From NCBI GenBank assembly GCA_950022655.1, contig OX465587.1, forward strand, positions 31,313,716 through 31,377,715: DNA of 64,000 nt. Direction: 5' to 3'. Under the pieces are notes generated by a model. That model saw only the letters and a list, made by a program, of their open reading frames with translations, was not told the origin of the DNA and did no database searches. Below are positions 43,990 through 54,302 of this stretch, one piece after another. Numbering within the stretch: the first letter of the stretch is position 1; each line of letters begins with the position of its first letter. Made by a program: the position numbers and the translations under genes. This DNA comes from Alentia gelatinosa (taxonomy: Eukaryota; Annelida; Polychaeta; Phyllodocida; Polynoidae).

Positions 43990-44890
43990 AAAAGAAGCTC
44001 TAAGCAGTATCAATTCTGCAAGCAAATATTGGCACATAAATTAGACGCCAATAAAACTCCAGTCGACACAAGACAATTAGAAACTGCCCTGAATCAGATT
44101 AATCTAAACCTTTTCTTCTACTTTGCTAAATACTGATGCAGAATTGTTATAAAAGCTTATTACAATTCAGGAATTTGCCGGAAGGCTTTGCCATTTATTA
44201 TAACATGCAACGCAACTTGCATAGTAACAAACTTTGCAGGCAAAACTTCTCAGATATTTGTTAAACTAAAGATGGCTTCATCCTAAAATACTATAAATCC
44301 AATAAGTGAATCAAATATCAAATCAAACTATATGCAGCATAAATTAACATGTTATAACAGGAGATAGGCATTGGTGAGTGCGGTAACTAAAGGTTCCATA
44401 TGGGTACCGTTTTCAATATTCATGATAAATATAAGTAGGTTATAGATATGTACATCTTCATCATGGAAACAACTGTCGATATTGGAATGTAAGGCATCGG
44501 AGACCATTGGCACATACATACTCAAGTGAGAACACAGCTCTGCATATCATTATGCAGTGACACTGCAATTGTAGTCGGTATAACTAAACATTAGCAGAAT
44601 TTTGCCACGAATTCTGTACTTCCTCGTGATATCTGATAGCATTTCTAGGTTTGCTTTAATCTTTTTTTTTTGCATTGGACTGTGAGTGGTAGGCCCGAGT
44701 CACAGGTCCTGGTTTCAGCAGTCATTAGGTGAATACAGAGCTTCATATCATGTCATAAATAGATTCCTTTATCCCACCCCTAATAAAAAACTCCATAGGC
44801 TTAACATTGGCCGACTCTATTCGGGCAATTGTACAGAAAATAAAATTTATCGCACTAGTGGGATACATTTGAGATATATGATGTCATGTG
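43990..44890. other. AT-rich sequence, no gene seen
   Basis: Stops in all frames. A short segment at about 44770-44812 (atcccacccctaataaaaaa) is the end of the palindromic MITE of 27737-28030. Confidence 0.35.
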
Positions 44891-44901
44891 AAAAATGACC
44901 A

Positions 44902-44974
44902 ATGAGCGAGCAGGACAAGAGCGACTCCGCAAATAGTTCTGGCGTCGCCGCTAAACAATTTTCACTGGATATCG
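44902..44974 (+). CDS. Candidate first coding exon, 24 codons (low confidence)
   Basis: ATG at 44902 opens a polar sequence (MSEQDKSDSANSSGVAAKQF...) followed at 44975 by GTGAGT, a good donor, and the segment is GC-richer than its surroundings. No partner exon in phase 1 was found nearby (the acceptor at about 45797 gives an immediate stop), so this may be chance or an exon of a gene continuing far away. Confidence 0.25.
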
Positions 44975-45039
44975 GTGAGTTTTATGTTATTTCTTATGTA
45001 ATATAGATGGGGTAGGATAAATTCTAAACTGAACGAGAG

Positions 45040-45165
45040 TTAGTCAAGTTGTTGTTTATAGCACTGCAGCAAGGTCTGCTCCTCACTGCACTCGGCTTCG
45101 CCTCGCGCAGTAATACGCGACATTGCCGTTGTGCGATAAACAACAACTGGACTAACTCTCATTCG
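45040..45165. repeat. Hairpin element, agttgttgtttata arms
   Basis: gagagttagtcaagttgttg...tttat pairs with ataaacaacaactggactaa...ctctc. The centre holds actcggcttcgcctcg. Followed at 45177-45306 by a TTATCTCACCCC MITE. Confidence 0.7.
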
Positions 45166-45176
45166 GTTTCTCCTAA

Positions 45177-45306
45177 TTATCTCACCCCTACATAGACTTA
45201 ACATGGGAACTCATACTAAATGCCAATGGAGTATTGTAAAAGAATACTCCCTGGGTGATAACGTCACAAACATAAGTCTATCAGTCCGTGATAGGGATGA
45301 GATGAA
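45177..45306. mobile_element. MITE with TTATCTCACCCC ends
   Basis: ttatctcacccctacatagac at the left, gatagggatgagatgaaa at the right, with the family middle (aacatgggaact, ctaaatgcc, atggagtattg). Confidence 0.6.
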
Positions 45307-45564
45307 ATCTGAATCACACTCAATCCATAGCCACTGATATTCACAATTTGTTTTGTCTGCTACGCAATCTCACGCTGCTTTGTCTCGTGATATTACTCCG
45401 CAACCAAAACTCAAAGTATATTTTCAGTGACTACAGGTCTCGATGCACTTCTTTCTCACTATCTGCATCAAACCATACCTAACCTCAGCAGTACCATTCA
45501 CCTGTGTTAACAGGTACATTCAATTAAATACAACTCGGTGGGATAAAGACAGGGCTATGTATAG

Positions 45565-46605
45565 TGTCCGAGGATGTAATCTGTGCTATATCTAGTGTCT
45601 GGGGATATTGTCAGTTCTCTAGTGTCTGGGGATATAGCTAGGTCTATATTTAGTGTCTGGGGATATAGCTAGGTCTATATTTAGTGTCTGAGGCTATTGC
45701 CAGGGCTATATTAAGTGTCTGGGGCTATAGACCGGGTTATATTTACCCGAAACGAAAATATTGGTCCAAACTCCACCATGCGGCTCGGTGCAGGCTGAGG
45801 TAGCCCTGATCAGCATGCTGACCATAATGGCAGAGGTGGCACCAGATAGACTGAGGGAGACCAGGTGTTTTCTGCAAAGTGCTCTCCAGCTAGGAAACCA
45901 ATGACTGTTCTTGTATTTGTAATACCTTGAAAATTTTATGGAAGTGGACCTATACAGACAATGCCTACAGACTCAACCATGGGGTTAATTCTTAGGCTCT
46001 TGGTGCCTCATAATATATAATATATAATATATGATGCATTTATTACATGTAATTTCACCTTGTAATTTACTCTCTGAGACACCATTGACAGTGTAGTTTT
46101 CATTGAAAGTTACAGTCTCCAAATGACACTTTACAGACTTGGAATGAACTTTTTTCCATTGAAATCTTCGCCGAAGACTTCAGTCACTAGTATAAATAGC
46201 TCGAATTTCATGTTCTTTGTCACATTTGTATTTTTGGCCCTGAAGAAGGAACTTGTGTTCCGAAACGTCGGCCAGATATTTAAATACATACAGTCCACAT
46301 GGGACTTTGAAACTGTTTATCAGTCTCTTTTGTCTATTTGCTAAGTTTGGGGGTTCATTGGAATTATCACTAGGGCTAAATTTAGTGTCTGAGGATATAG
46401 CTAGTGCTATATTTAGTATCTGGGGATATAACTCGGTCTATATTTAGTGTCTGGGGATATAGCTAGGTCTATATTTAGTGTCTGGGGATATAGCTAGGTC
46501 TATATTTAATATCTGGGGATAGAGCTAGGTCTATATTTAGTGTCTGGGGATATAGCTAGGTCTATATTTAGTGTCTGGGGATACAGACAGATCATTGCGT
46601 CACTG
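45565..46605 (+). repeat. About 31-bp minisatellite, tatttagtgtctggggatat, in two blocks
   Basis: Units of tagtgtctggggatatagctaggtctatatt at 45565-45745 and again at 46375-46600. The 600 bp between them have unrelated sequence, including a ctgaagaaggaacttgtgttccgaaacgtc segment at about 46232-46270 that resembles 3' parts of interspersed retroelements. Confidence 0.8.
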
Positions 46606-46684
46606 AACACATTCATTCGTCCACACTCCTGGAATGTACAAGTAGATGGGGTCGGTCCACTGTAACGTTGGCCAGCCAATCAGG

Positions 46685-46695
46685 TTACAGCTCAT
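46685..46695 (-). CDS. TMEM87: TMEM87 possible terminal exon (stop), low confidence
   Basis: Acceptor gtttacctctttgcag (minus strand) gives in phase 1 the residues Asp-Glu-Leu and a stop directly after ...KFKI. This yields a C-terminus ending -IDEL. It could equally be a chance acceptor, because vertebrate TMEM87 tails are longer. Confidence 0.3.
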
Positions 46696-46775
46696 CTGCA
46701 AAGAGGTAAACACGCATTATGCACCACCAACCTCTCCACATACATAGATAAATACACAAACATGGTCTCAAACTT

Positions 46776-47120
46776 AGACTGGCAAAACTAGGCTTTAAAC
46801 GGAAATAATATAAAATTTTGTTTTTGTTGCTGTGCATAAAAGTGTTTACTTGCCATGGTATAAAAAGTGTAAAAGTTATCAAGAGTAAAAAGAATAAGAA
46901 ATTGTGCGTTGACGTTTTGACCAATCAGATCGTGTCTTACAAAATTCATATAAAAAACGCAGGGGGAGAAAACATAGAGTGTCAAGTTACTCGATAAGGT
47001 TGGATCTGGCTTCACATTTGATGGTGAGCAAATAACGCTATTTATAATCATTAAACTTCATTTGAAGGTTTACAGGAATAGGGAAACCTAGTTTCCAGAG
47101 AGAGAAAGTCAAAGTTGCTC
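46776..47120. other. Intron sequence, hairpin at its end
   Basis: Mostly unique AT-rich sequence. From 47098, gagagaaagtcaaagttg pairs with caactttgact-type sequence ending near 47174. Confidence 0.35.
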
Positions 47121-47480
47121 AGTAAGGCTCGGAAATCTTTTTTGAGCCTAACCTCGTAACTTTGACTTTCTCTCACCAGAACAAAGTATAACTCTATTAT
47201 TATATACCTGTGACCGAATGTCTCTCAAATACTGTCGCTGCTAGGGGTGCAGTAATAATAATGTTCATGCCCGCTGTGACTGCAACTTTTAAGTAATTAA
47301 AATGGCATTTTTTTATCATTTCAAGATATATAATGATAAGCAAACGTCCTTACTATGGACGAAACATTCTCAGTCAGTTGTCTATTTCATACGGCCTTCC
47401 GCCTACAGCGTCAAGCTGTATGAAATCGACGACTGACTTCAAACAAGAAACGTTTCGTCCACAGTAAGGTTTCCTATGAT
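47098..47480. mobile_element. Two adjacent hairpins plus fragment of the CAGTCAC foldback family
   Basis: 47098-47175: gagagaaagtcaaagttg arms. 47345-47472: cgtccttactatggacgaaa pairs with tttcgtccacagtaagg, with gtatgaaat arms inside around the ccttccgcctacagcg loop. The segment between (tatatacctgtgaccgaatg, gtcgctgctaggggtgcag) repeats 15480-15545 in the inverse sense. Confidence 0.6.
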
Positions 47481-47500
47481 AATGAGACTAGAGAACGCAC

Positions 47501-47601
47501 CTATCTTGAATTTCTCCGTCTCCTTGGTGTAGATGTCCTCCTCGGAGTCCTCGTCCTCAGAGTCGTCCCCGCCATCCATGCCCACAGGCGCGAAGGCGTA
47601 G
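47501..47601 (-). CDS. TMEM87: TMEM87 exon: post-TM7 cytoplasmic acidic tail
   Basis: 101 nt, acceptor atgtttaacag, donor GTGCGT. Encodes SYAFAPVG then a run of Asp/Glu/Ser (DDSEDEDSEEDIYTKETEKF). The YAFAP motif followed by an acidic stretch matches the start of the TMEM87 tail (RYAF-x-P plus acidic residues). Confidence 0.9.
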
Positions 47602-47856
47602 CTGTTAAACATGAGAAATGCCGAACTAGTGAGCAGGGATCAAAGTCACTACGAAGAAAAAATATGTAGGAAATTCAATACTTTTTAAACGGGAATCATT
47701 TGTAACAGTATCTTGGTCATGCATATATTCAAAATTTTCTAAATTCGCTAGTTTAAGTTATTGAAGATAGAGACATTTTCAATGTCTTTAGTGTCACTCT
47801 GCCCGCCTCTCGTAGATGTTCGGTGGGTTGACTGAAAAAAGCCTGGCGATGTTTAC

Positions 47857-47960
47857 CTTTGAGCTGTGTCTGCGGGCCGCCACAGAATCATCAAAACGAT
47901 GAGCACGAGGAAGGCTTCCATATGAGAAACCGCGTTAAACACCCACTGCATCTGCCAGTC
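47857..47960 (-). CDS. TMEM87: TMEM87 exon: last transmembrane helix
   Basis: 104 nt, acceptor gtttattcgtag, donor GTAAAC. Encodes DWQMQWVFNAVSHMEAFLVL and onward to MILWRPADTAQ; this is helix 7 ending in the family motif L-W-R-P. Its first 19-25 nt seed the acceptor array at 47937-48590. Confidence 0.95.
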
Positions 47961-48590
47961 CTACGAATAAACAACAATAATACATATAGAAACACCCACT
48001 GCATCTGCCAGTCCTACGAACAAACAAGAATACATATAGCAACACCCACTGTATCTGCCAGTCCTACGAACAAACATGAATACATGCAGCAACAGCCACT
48101 GAATCTGCCAGTCCTACGAATAAACAACAATAATACATATAGCAACACCCACTGCATCTGCCAGTCCTACGAACAAACAACAATAATACATATAGCAACA
48201 CCCACTGCATCTGCCAGTCCTACGAACAAACAAGAATACATGCAGCAACAGCCACTGCATCTGCCAGTCCTACGAATAAACAACAAGAATACATATAGCA
48301 ACACCCACTGCATCTGCCAGTCCTACAAACAAAAACATGAATACATATAGCAACACCCACTGCATCTGACATCCTATGAAAAAGCAACAAGAATACATAT
48401 GATATAGCAACACCCACTGCATTTACCATCCTACAAATAACCAACAAGAATACATTTAGCAACACCCACTGCATCTGCTGTCCTACAAATAAAGAAAACT
48501 ATGTATAGTGACACCCATTGCATCTCCCTGTCATACTAATAAGCAAGAATACATATAGCAAAACCCACTGCATCTGCCAGTCATGAATAA
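47937..48590. repeat. 52-57-bp array copying the 3' splice site of the TMEM87 helix-7 exon
   Basis: On the plus strand, cccactgcatctgccagtcc then tacga(a/c)aaacaa... recurs about a dozen times (starts near 47942, 47996, 48103, 48150, 48203, 48253, 48306, 48357, 48413, 48466). On the gene strand each unit carries intron, a TAG acceptor and the first 19-24 exonic bases (GACTGGCAGATGCAGTGGG). The repeated codon frame is not a gene. Confidence 0.93.
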
Positions 48591-48752
48591 ACAAGATAAC
48601 GTACAGTATCACCCACCCCATGTACTACAAATATTCTACAAATAGTCCTATGCATAAAAAAGACTACACATAGAAACATCCACTGGAACAGCCCGTCCTC
48701 TAGAAGAACAAGAATGCATATGGTAACACACCTTACTCCACAGTAGCTACTA

Positions 48753-48893
48753 TTATCTCACCCCTGATATTTCTTCTCCAAAGACTTAACATTGGGAACC
48801 TGCACTCAATGCCAATGGAGTATTGACAAAAATACTCTATGGGGGATTAGGATATTAATATTAGCCAGTTAGTCAATGTGAGGGGTGAGATAA
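48753..48893. mobile_element. MITE with TTATCTCACCCC ends (good copy)
   Basis: ttatctcacccctgatattt at the left and gtgaggggtgagataa at the right. Middle: aacattgggaacctgcactc, aatggagtattg, atactctatggggga. This copy defines the family best. Confidence 0.75.
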
Positions 48894-49100
48894 ATTCAGA
48901 AACCTATTCAAGTTTACGGTCAGAGCTCGATCCCATCTCTTTTGAATCGCTAAAAAATTCACACAGCTTCAAATTGTGAATTGCAACACTATTCAAACAC
49001 GATGGGATACAAGCTTTGACTCTAAGCTTTCATAAGTTTCTATAATATCACAGCATCTAGCTTCATTGTATATTCTTTATATCAAAAAACCATAACATAC

Positions 49101-49153
49101 CTTTCGACAGGCTTGCATCCATCCCATACTCAAACCAAACACCACTATATGCA
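49101..49153 (-). CDS. TMEM87: TMEM87 exon: loop before helix 7
   Basis: 53 nt, acceptor tatctttcag, donor GTATGT. Completes the Val split with the preceding exon and encodes HIVVFGLSMGWMQACRK, the end of helix 6 and the lumenal loop leading to the DW motif. Confidence 0.85.
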
Positions 49154-49379
49154 CTGAAAGATAAAAAATACATTTTAAATGAATCCTGGCTGAGCTAAAC
49201 CTGTACACAGCCAGAACATTCATGCAATTCTGAGACTGAAAGATTTAGATGTTAGGCAGACAGAATATATAGACTAAACATCCAACGGGAACTTGTAAAA
49301 GCACGTGCAGGGAAACAGTGCAACAACTCTGGGCACTACTCTGTCCCTCTCTCCCGACTTGTGGTTGGTCAGGGATAGG

Positions 49380-49420
49380 TACTTATATAAAATGTCCTGA
49401 CCATGCTGTACAATTAACAG
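49380..49420. repeat. Partial end of the tatatagaacg hairpin MITE
   Basis: tatataaaatgtcctgacca then tgctgtacaa matches one arm of 35815-35967. Confidence 0.5.
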
Positions 49421-49454
49421 GGTAAGAATTACAGATGCTTAGAGTATTTGCACA

Positions 49455-49585
49455 TCTTATCCCCGAGAAAGGTGACGAAGCAGCTGCCACATAGATAGTA
49501 AAGATTATGTCGACCGGTTCATGTATATTTACTCACCGAGGTAAGCAACGATACTGGCTTCCATGTAGACAGTACAGAATTATAG
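49455..49585 (-). pseudogene. Decayed copies of the TMEM87 helix-5/6 exon 3' half with donor site
   Basis: Two units (about 49455-49533 and 49534-49585) on the minus strand. Plus-strand tttactcaccgaggtaagca, acgat, ggcttccatgtagacagtac parallels the real exon's tttacttaccgaggaaggcg, acgat, gccgccatgaaggcagt. Each has a splice-donor-like GTGAGT/GTAAGT on the gene strand but a broken reading frame. Confidence 0.7.
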
Positions 49586-49589
49586 ATAT

Positions 49590-50480
49590 TTCTGCCGGTT
49601 CCCGTTGTTACATGACAAATTTTCTGGATGTGAAACATACAGGCTCTATCCCTTGGCCAAACTGATCATACTAGCTTTATGTAATAGGCCGCTGGAGGCG
49701 ACCCTTGGTTACGATCAACACGGTCACCGCCATGCGGTAAACACAGAGCCAGCATATAACTCGGATTTTATACAGTGGGATTTCTCGGTATCTATGCGAA
49801 AATCACTACAGATTAATTTTAATCATGCCTTACGTTGTTGTTTAAATATAAGGAACCCACGAGATATACACAATATTGAATTAATCATGGAATGCAAAGT
49901 ACGAAGTTTGAAATTTCGAAGGATTATCCATACATTGAGCTTAATCAAATGGTGGTCTAATAATACTAACAATATTGAAGAAGATAGGATTTACGAAACA
50001 AGGATAAGAGAGAAAATTATACTTAAGGAAAAAAGACCACGGCGTGAGAAATATAGAAACAGTGCATTTTCAATAGGCATAAAATACTGGAACAAGCTAG
50101 AGGCTGGAACACAAAAGAAAACTAAGATGGATAATTTTAAAGAATGTGCTAAAACAAATCTTCTTAAAATATTTGAACGGGAAGAACTAGATTTATTCGA
50201 TTAGGTCAGTAACATAATAACAAAACTCTCATATTATGCAACGAAGGTATTTATAGAGAATGTACATGTTGTCAAGAGATAACATTCAAACCTGATATAT
50301 TTACGTTTATACAACGGCTTATTGGAATATTCAAAATAAGAGAGTTAATGCTTTTTTCTCTGTTTGTATGTTTGTATGTCTTGTCTTGTTTGTCTTGGCT
50401 AAAACTGGGAAGAACGTCTCTGGACAACAGTTGATGTCTGTATTATCTGTATTCTGAATAAAAAATAAAAATAAAAATAA
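49590..50480 (+). pseudogene. LINE 3' end inserted in the TMEM87 intron
   Basis: Frame 49605-50204 encodes the C-terminal RT tail: FNHALRCCLNIRNPR, VRSLKFRRIIHTLSLIKWWS, REKYRNSAFSIGIKYWNKL, then DNFKECAKTNLL. Ends in (aaataaaaat)n at 50457-50480. 5' truncated. It separates decayed exon copies that were probably contiguous. Confidence 0.75.
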
Positions 50481-50553
50481 ATATAACCTGGATCTCGATG
50501 AGCCTAGTACATTGCAGTAACACCAGCAATAAAGATTGTAATGGGACCAATAT

Positions 50554-50632
50554 TTACTCACCGAGAAGGGCAACAAGCAGGCAGCCATGTAGAGAGTACA
50601 AAATTATAGATAGCCGGTAAGCCGGTTCCAGT
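50554..50632 (-). pseudogene. Decayed exon copy adjacent to the real TMEM87 exon
   Basis: Plus-strand tttactcaccgagaagggca, acaagcaggcagccatgtag mirrors the real exon at 50645. The gene strand reads a GTGAGT donor and about 40 nt of exon-like sequence. Frame broken by the stop in catgtag. Confidence 0.7.
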
Positions 50633-50644
50633 GTATTTACTTAC

Positions 50645-50760
50645 CGAGGAAGGCGACGATGCAGGCCGCCATGAAGGCAGTGAATGTGCAGATCTTTTTG
50701 CCCGCGTGGCGGCGCTGCCGGAGTTGAATGAGGGTGCGAATGGCGGAAATCATGATCTCA
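50645..50760 (-). CDS. TMEM87: TMEM87 exon: helix 5-loop-helix 6
   Basis: 116 nt, acceptor ttcttgactcag, donor GTAAGT. Encodes EIMISAIRTLIQLRQRRHAG, KK, then ICTFTAFMAACIVAFL. The basic loop between two hydrophobic stretches corresponds to the K/R-rich cytoplasmic loop of TMEM87. Confidence 0.92.
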
Positions 50761-51870
50761 CTGAGTCAAGAAAAATGTATAACTTTAAACCCACAAGAAA
50801 GGTGCATTATTTACCACCTATTGAAACACCATAGAGCACCAGCCACCGTATATCTCATGTTATATAGTTTGATACATCAAGGTTTGAATGTTTAATCAGG
50901 TATTATTAGCCAGGTTTGTTATCAATTAGCATTTCATAAGATACGAAATGTGTGATTAAATATGTTGTTTAGTAGGATATATTATTACTGAAGGTTAGCA
51001 ATTTCCATTACCTTAGTCCTTCTTAGTTACATATGTTGTAGGATCGGTTTAATTCTAATAAGTATCTGATGAGCTGATGAGCTATCTATGTGAAACCTTA
51101 TGTACTGGAATTCAATATATTTCTATTAGGAATTTTACTTCTTCAATTTAGAACTACATGATTCATAAGGAAAAAGGGAATTTAAAATTTGGAACCTTGT
51201 GAAACGTCAGAGCAATAATGTATATTCCTTTTCAACTTTAAGTTACCATTTGCAATCAACCCAGCTTTGGCATAGAAATCTGGCGTAATATGGATTACAT
51301 AATTCTTGAAATAATTTCATGCGGCAGTTTTAATTCTAGCACATTCTCAAACTAGGTTTAAACTCAAACATGCGAAACACAGCATGCTTTGTCTGATTGA
51401 CAGTATGGGTCATTATCATACACCTTTGACCACATCTCCTATTTATACCGCCTGTCCCTACCCATGTCGTATTTATTGATGTATTAAGGCTCTCTGATGT
51501 GAATTCTCCTGAGAAAAAATCCAGTTTAATAACATTTTATTTAATTTAGAAACGATTTTAAAATCTAATATAGAAGATTAATACAACGTGGCAATAACAC
51601 CTTTAGGGCAAGCCAAAAAATATATAAACAAAAAATGAAATCTAATGTGGGAACTACCTCGAAGAAATCGGCACTCCGATTTTCCTAAATCGGGCCCCGA
51701 TTTCTTCTAGATTTTCTTTTGTTTAAATCTAATCTCGCCTTTAGTGCTCGCTTAAATCGGAAATAAATCACGTACAGATTACACAGGAGATTCTGCGCGA
51801 ACGGTCGTTAGGCGGGGAATGCTAAACAGGAGCTAGAAGCCCCTGACGTTTTCACACCTCCCTTTTCCAC
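50761..51870. other. Intron sequence, nothing recognised
   Basis: AT-rich. A short palindromic stretch near 51660-51740 (gaagaaatcgg...ccgatttcttc). Confidence 0.35.
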
Positions 51871-51878
51871 ATTATACA

Positions 51879-52163
51879 GGGATGTCAGTTGGGGTCAGAA
51901 AAAAACAAGGAAAAATTTCCCTGGCAATACAGGGTTAGACATCAGATCTATATATACACCAAAAAGACCTAAAATATAGTAGATACAAATAACATTATCG
52001 CTGCGGAACATGGGTCTGGAGGCAGGTTAATTGGGGAATTTATGAATCATGGTTGATTTGAGTATCTTTTAATTGTTATGTTCATTTTACACAAGAAAAA
52101 GGGATATCTTATTCCAAAAATGAAAACACGGAATTCCGCGGAAACAAGGAAAACTGACATCCC
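51879..52163. mobile_element. MITE with CAGGGATGTCAGTT ends
   Basis: cagggatgtcagttggggtc at the left, aactgacatccc at the right. Related longer copies: about 55345-55600, 56030-56230, 58242-58501, 63545-63703 and 63793 onward, all within the same gene's introns. CAGGG-initial ends suggest hAT, unproven. Confidence 0.65.
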
Positions 52164-52336
52164 ACATAGATGGTCATGCCACCTAGTGGTACATCCTGTC
52201 GGAACTCCAGTATAGGCGGCTAGATGTAGATTAGTTCACACCTTCACACCACAGGCATGCATGTTAATATGGTCCGCCCCTTGCAAGGTTCACTCCAACT
52301 TGTCCTGTTGTTAACAATCACATGCTTCACGTGCTA

Positions 52337-52592
52337 AACCTTTTTTTTTATTTTTTTTTTTAAAGCAATTTTTAAGGGTATTTTGTGTTACAACACAATC
52401 ACCGAATTCGGCTATGTAGCCGTTCTTCCACTCGGGCCCTAGACCCCGACTCCTCATTCTAATGGCGGGTTTTAGCAGAATGGGCAGTGGGTACCATTTT
52501 TGTGTAAGTCTTTGGTATGACCCGACCGGGGTTTGAACCCACGACCTCCCATGCTTGAGGCGAACACCCCTACCCCTTGGCCACCGAGCTTT
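52337..52592 (-). mobile_element. tRNA-derived SINE, complete promoter
   Basis: On the minus strand: head with an A-box-like TGGCCAAGGGGTAGG (complement of 52569-52583) and a B-box GGTTCAAACCCC (complement of about 52529-52540), then the body ending in the A-rich tail (plus-strand T-runs, 52337-52362). Same family as 21608-21825. Confidence 0.8.
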
Positions 52593-53048
52593 AGCATAAC
52601 TATATTTTATCTAATTACCCAAGATTGTAGATGTATCTACTATTTTGCCATTATCTATTAAACTATGACCATATATTCATACTGAAATAACTGAAATCTA
52701 CAATTAGGCCTGTAAATAAACACTGAATGGTTCTACATGACTGCATATTGGATAGCTGAACCTAAACTCTCAAAATGCAAAACTCCAATCTGGTAATTGC
52801 ACAAATCTATACCTACTCTTAACTCTGACATATCTTTAGTTACTGCATGCATTTACATAATATGGATAATTTTGTAGATCCTTATGTGGCCATCCGTAAA
52901 GGAAGAATGCAAAATTCCTGATTTTTTTACCCTCCATCCTCCCACCCCTCAGTGCGTACACTTCATGGATGGCCGCTATATAAGAACTAGAGAGATCTAT
53001 AGGGACAGATATGTGTTGATAGATGACACAGGTTGTTCTTTATCACAA

Positions 53049-53310
53049 AAGAAATTGATGAGTGTTTGGTCTGTGTCTCCATGTGCCATCAAGTTTGGAG
53101 TGCGCAGTAACATGAACGAGGCGATAGCCGAGGGAATATTCTGAAGCACTCCAATCGAGATGGCAAATGGTGACTGAGACCAATATGTTTCTGATTTGAT
53201 CTTAGTCTGGGAATATTTATCTGTTTATCGCCCATTGAGTATGAGTTACCATACTCGCAGGCCTGTTGAGTATGAGTACCTAACGTTAAGTCTATAGATG
53301 TTTAAGATCT
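53049..53310. mobile_element. gaaattgatgagtgtttggt unit plus degenerate TTATCTTAGCC-type MITE
   Basis: The 73-bp unit at 53049-53120 is followed by tttgatcttagtctgggaat and aacgttaagtctatag, the same composite as at 31862-32139. Confidence 0.55.
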
Positions 53311-53394
53311 AAATAGAGATCTAAAGTCCAATCACTGACTAGATCTGTAACTGGCAGTTGTAGCTGACTTATCTCTATCAGAGTTCAGCGTCAG

Positions 53395-53434
53395 AGAGAG
53401 AGAGAGAGAGAGAGAGAGAAGGGGGGGGGGGGGG
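53395..53434. repeat. (AG)n microsatellite followed by a G-run
   Basis: agagagag for about 25 bp then about 14 G. It lies 54 bp downstream of the TMEM87 donor (gene strand: poly-C then (CT)n), where it could influence splicing. Confidence 0.9.
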
Positions 53435-53487
53435 CGAGAGAGCAGGCACGTCTCACTGCATACACACTGTGAGAAAAGGATACCCAC

Positions 53488-53561
53488 GCCGCTATGATGA
53501 CAAAGATGGCCGCCTTCAACCACAATGTGGCCTTGGTCAGCACCGGGTAGCTGTACTGGAT
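53488..53561 (-). CDS. TMEM87: TMEM87 exon: helix 5 start
   Basis: 74 nt, acceptor ccatggttacag, donor GTGGGT (chosen because it keeps phase 2 with the next exon; GTATCC four bases later would break it). Encodes IQYSYPVLTKATLWLKAAIF then VIIA. Confidence 0.88.
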
Positions 53562-54302
53562 CTGTAACCATGGCAACAGGGGCAAACAATAAGTCATTTT
53601 GCGTCATGTCAGTGACAGAGGTAACATTTATGGTGTAGGATACACGCAGGTTTTAGACGAAATGGAAACATCCGCAATAAAAGCAAACATATGAATGTGA
53701 GTAAAACTGTGGGTATTAATGGCTCGGTTTCCACTCCACTTAATCAGGCTATTTTAACTGTTTCCAGTAAGTGATGTTCATTTTATGCCAGTCACTTATA
53801 GATGGGACGGGAAGAGTAATGAGCGTTTTATCATTATCTGTAGCACTTTTCACATTTCCAGTGGCAAGTCTACTGTGCACAACATTGGTGATGTTTTCAC
53901 GGCCGTTGATGTCACTTACCAGAAGTAGTATATATGCTCGTTGGAAACTCTCTTATCATGAAATGCTGTACTTCTGAAATCATTTTGACTGTCTCAATTT
54001 ATATTCTTTTAAATATACTTTGTACAAGTTTGATTTGGAAATACTTACATTGCCTGAGATTTCCACACAAGAATGGTGTGTTCGAGATACAGACTTGACT
54101 CAATTATAGAGAAGTTGGTTGGAATTTCTTTATGTATTTTAACAAACCTTAATCTGCAAACCCAGGTTCTCCACCAGTGACAGAAAATGACTCTTTATGA
54201 AAAAGTATCTCTATTCATAACGATGCATAATTAGGAGTCTTCTACACACATATAGAGAGATATCAATTAGTGTAAACAGATCGATGAGAGATTTATCTAT
54301 AC

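Noticed and set aside
45797..45904. Possible terminal exon (AEVALISMLTIMAE...) on the plus strand
   Set aside because: The acceptor gtgcag is weak, the phase does not match the candidate start exon at 44902, and the protein resembles nothing I know.
47859..48474. 163-codon plus-strand frame over the 48-kb array
   Set aside because: Repeat translation on the strand opposite to the TMEM87 exon.
47937..48590. CRISPR-like direct repeats
   Set aside because: Eukaryotic intron; units are contiguous minisatellites copying an exon edge, with no unique spacers and no cas genes.
53488..53561. Alternative donor GTATCC four bases downstream for the TMEM87 exon
   Set aside because: It breaks the phase with the next exon; GTGGGT keeps it.
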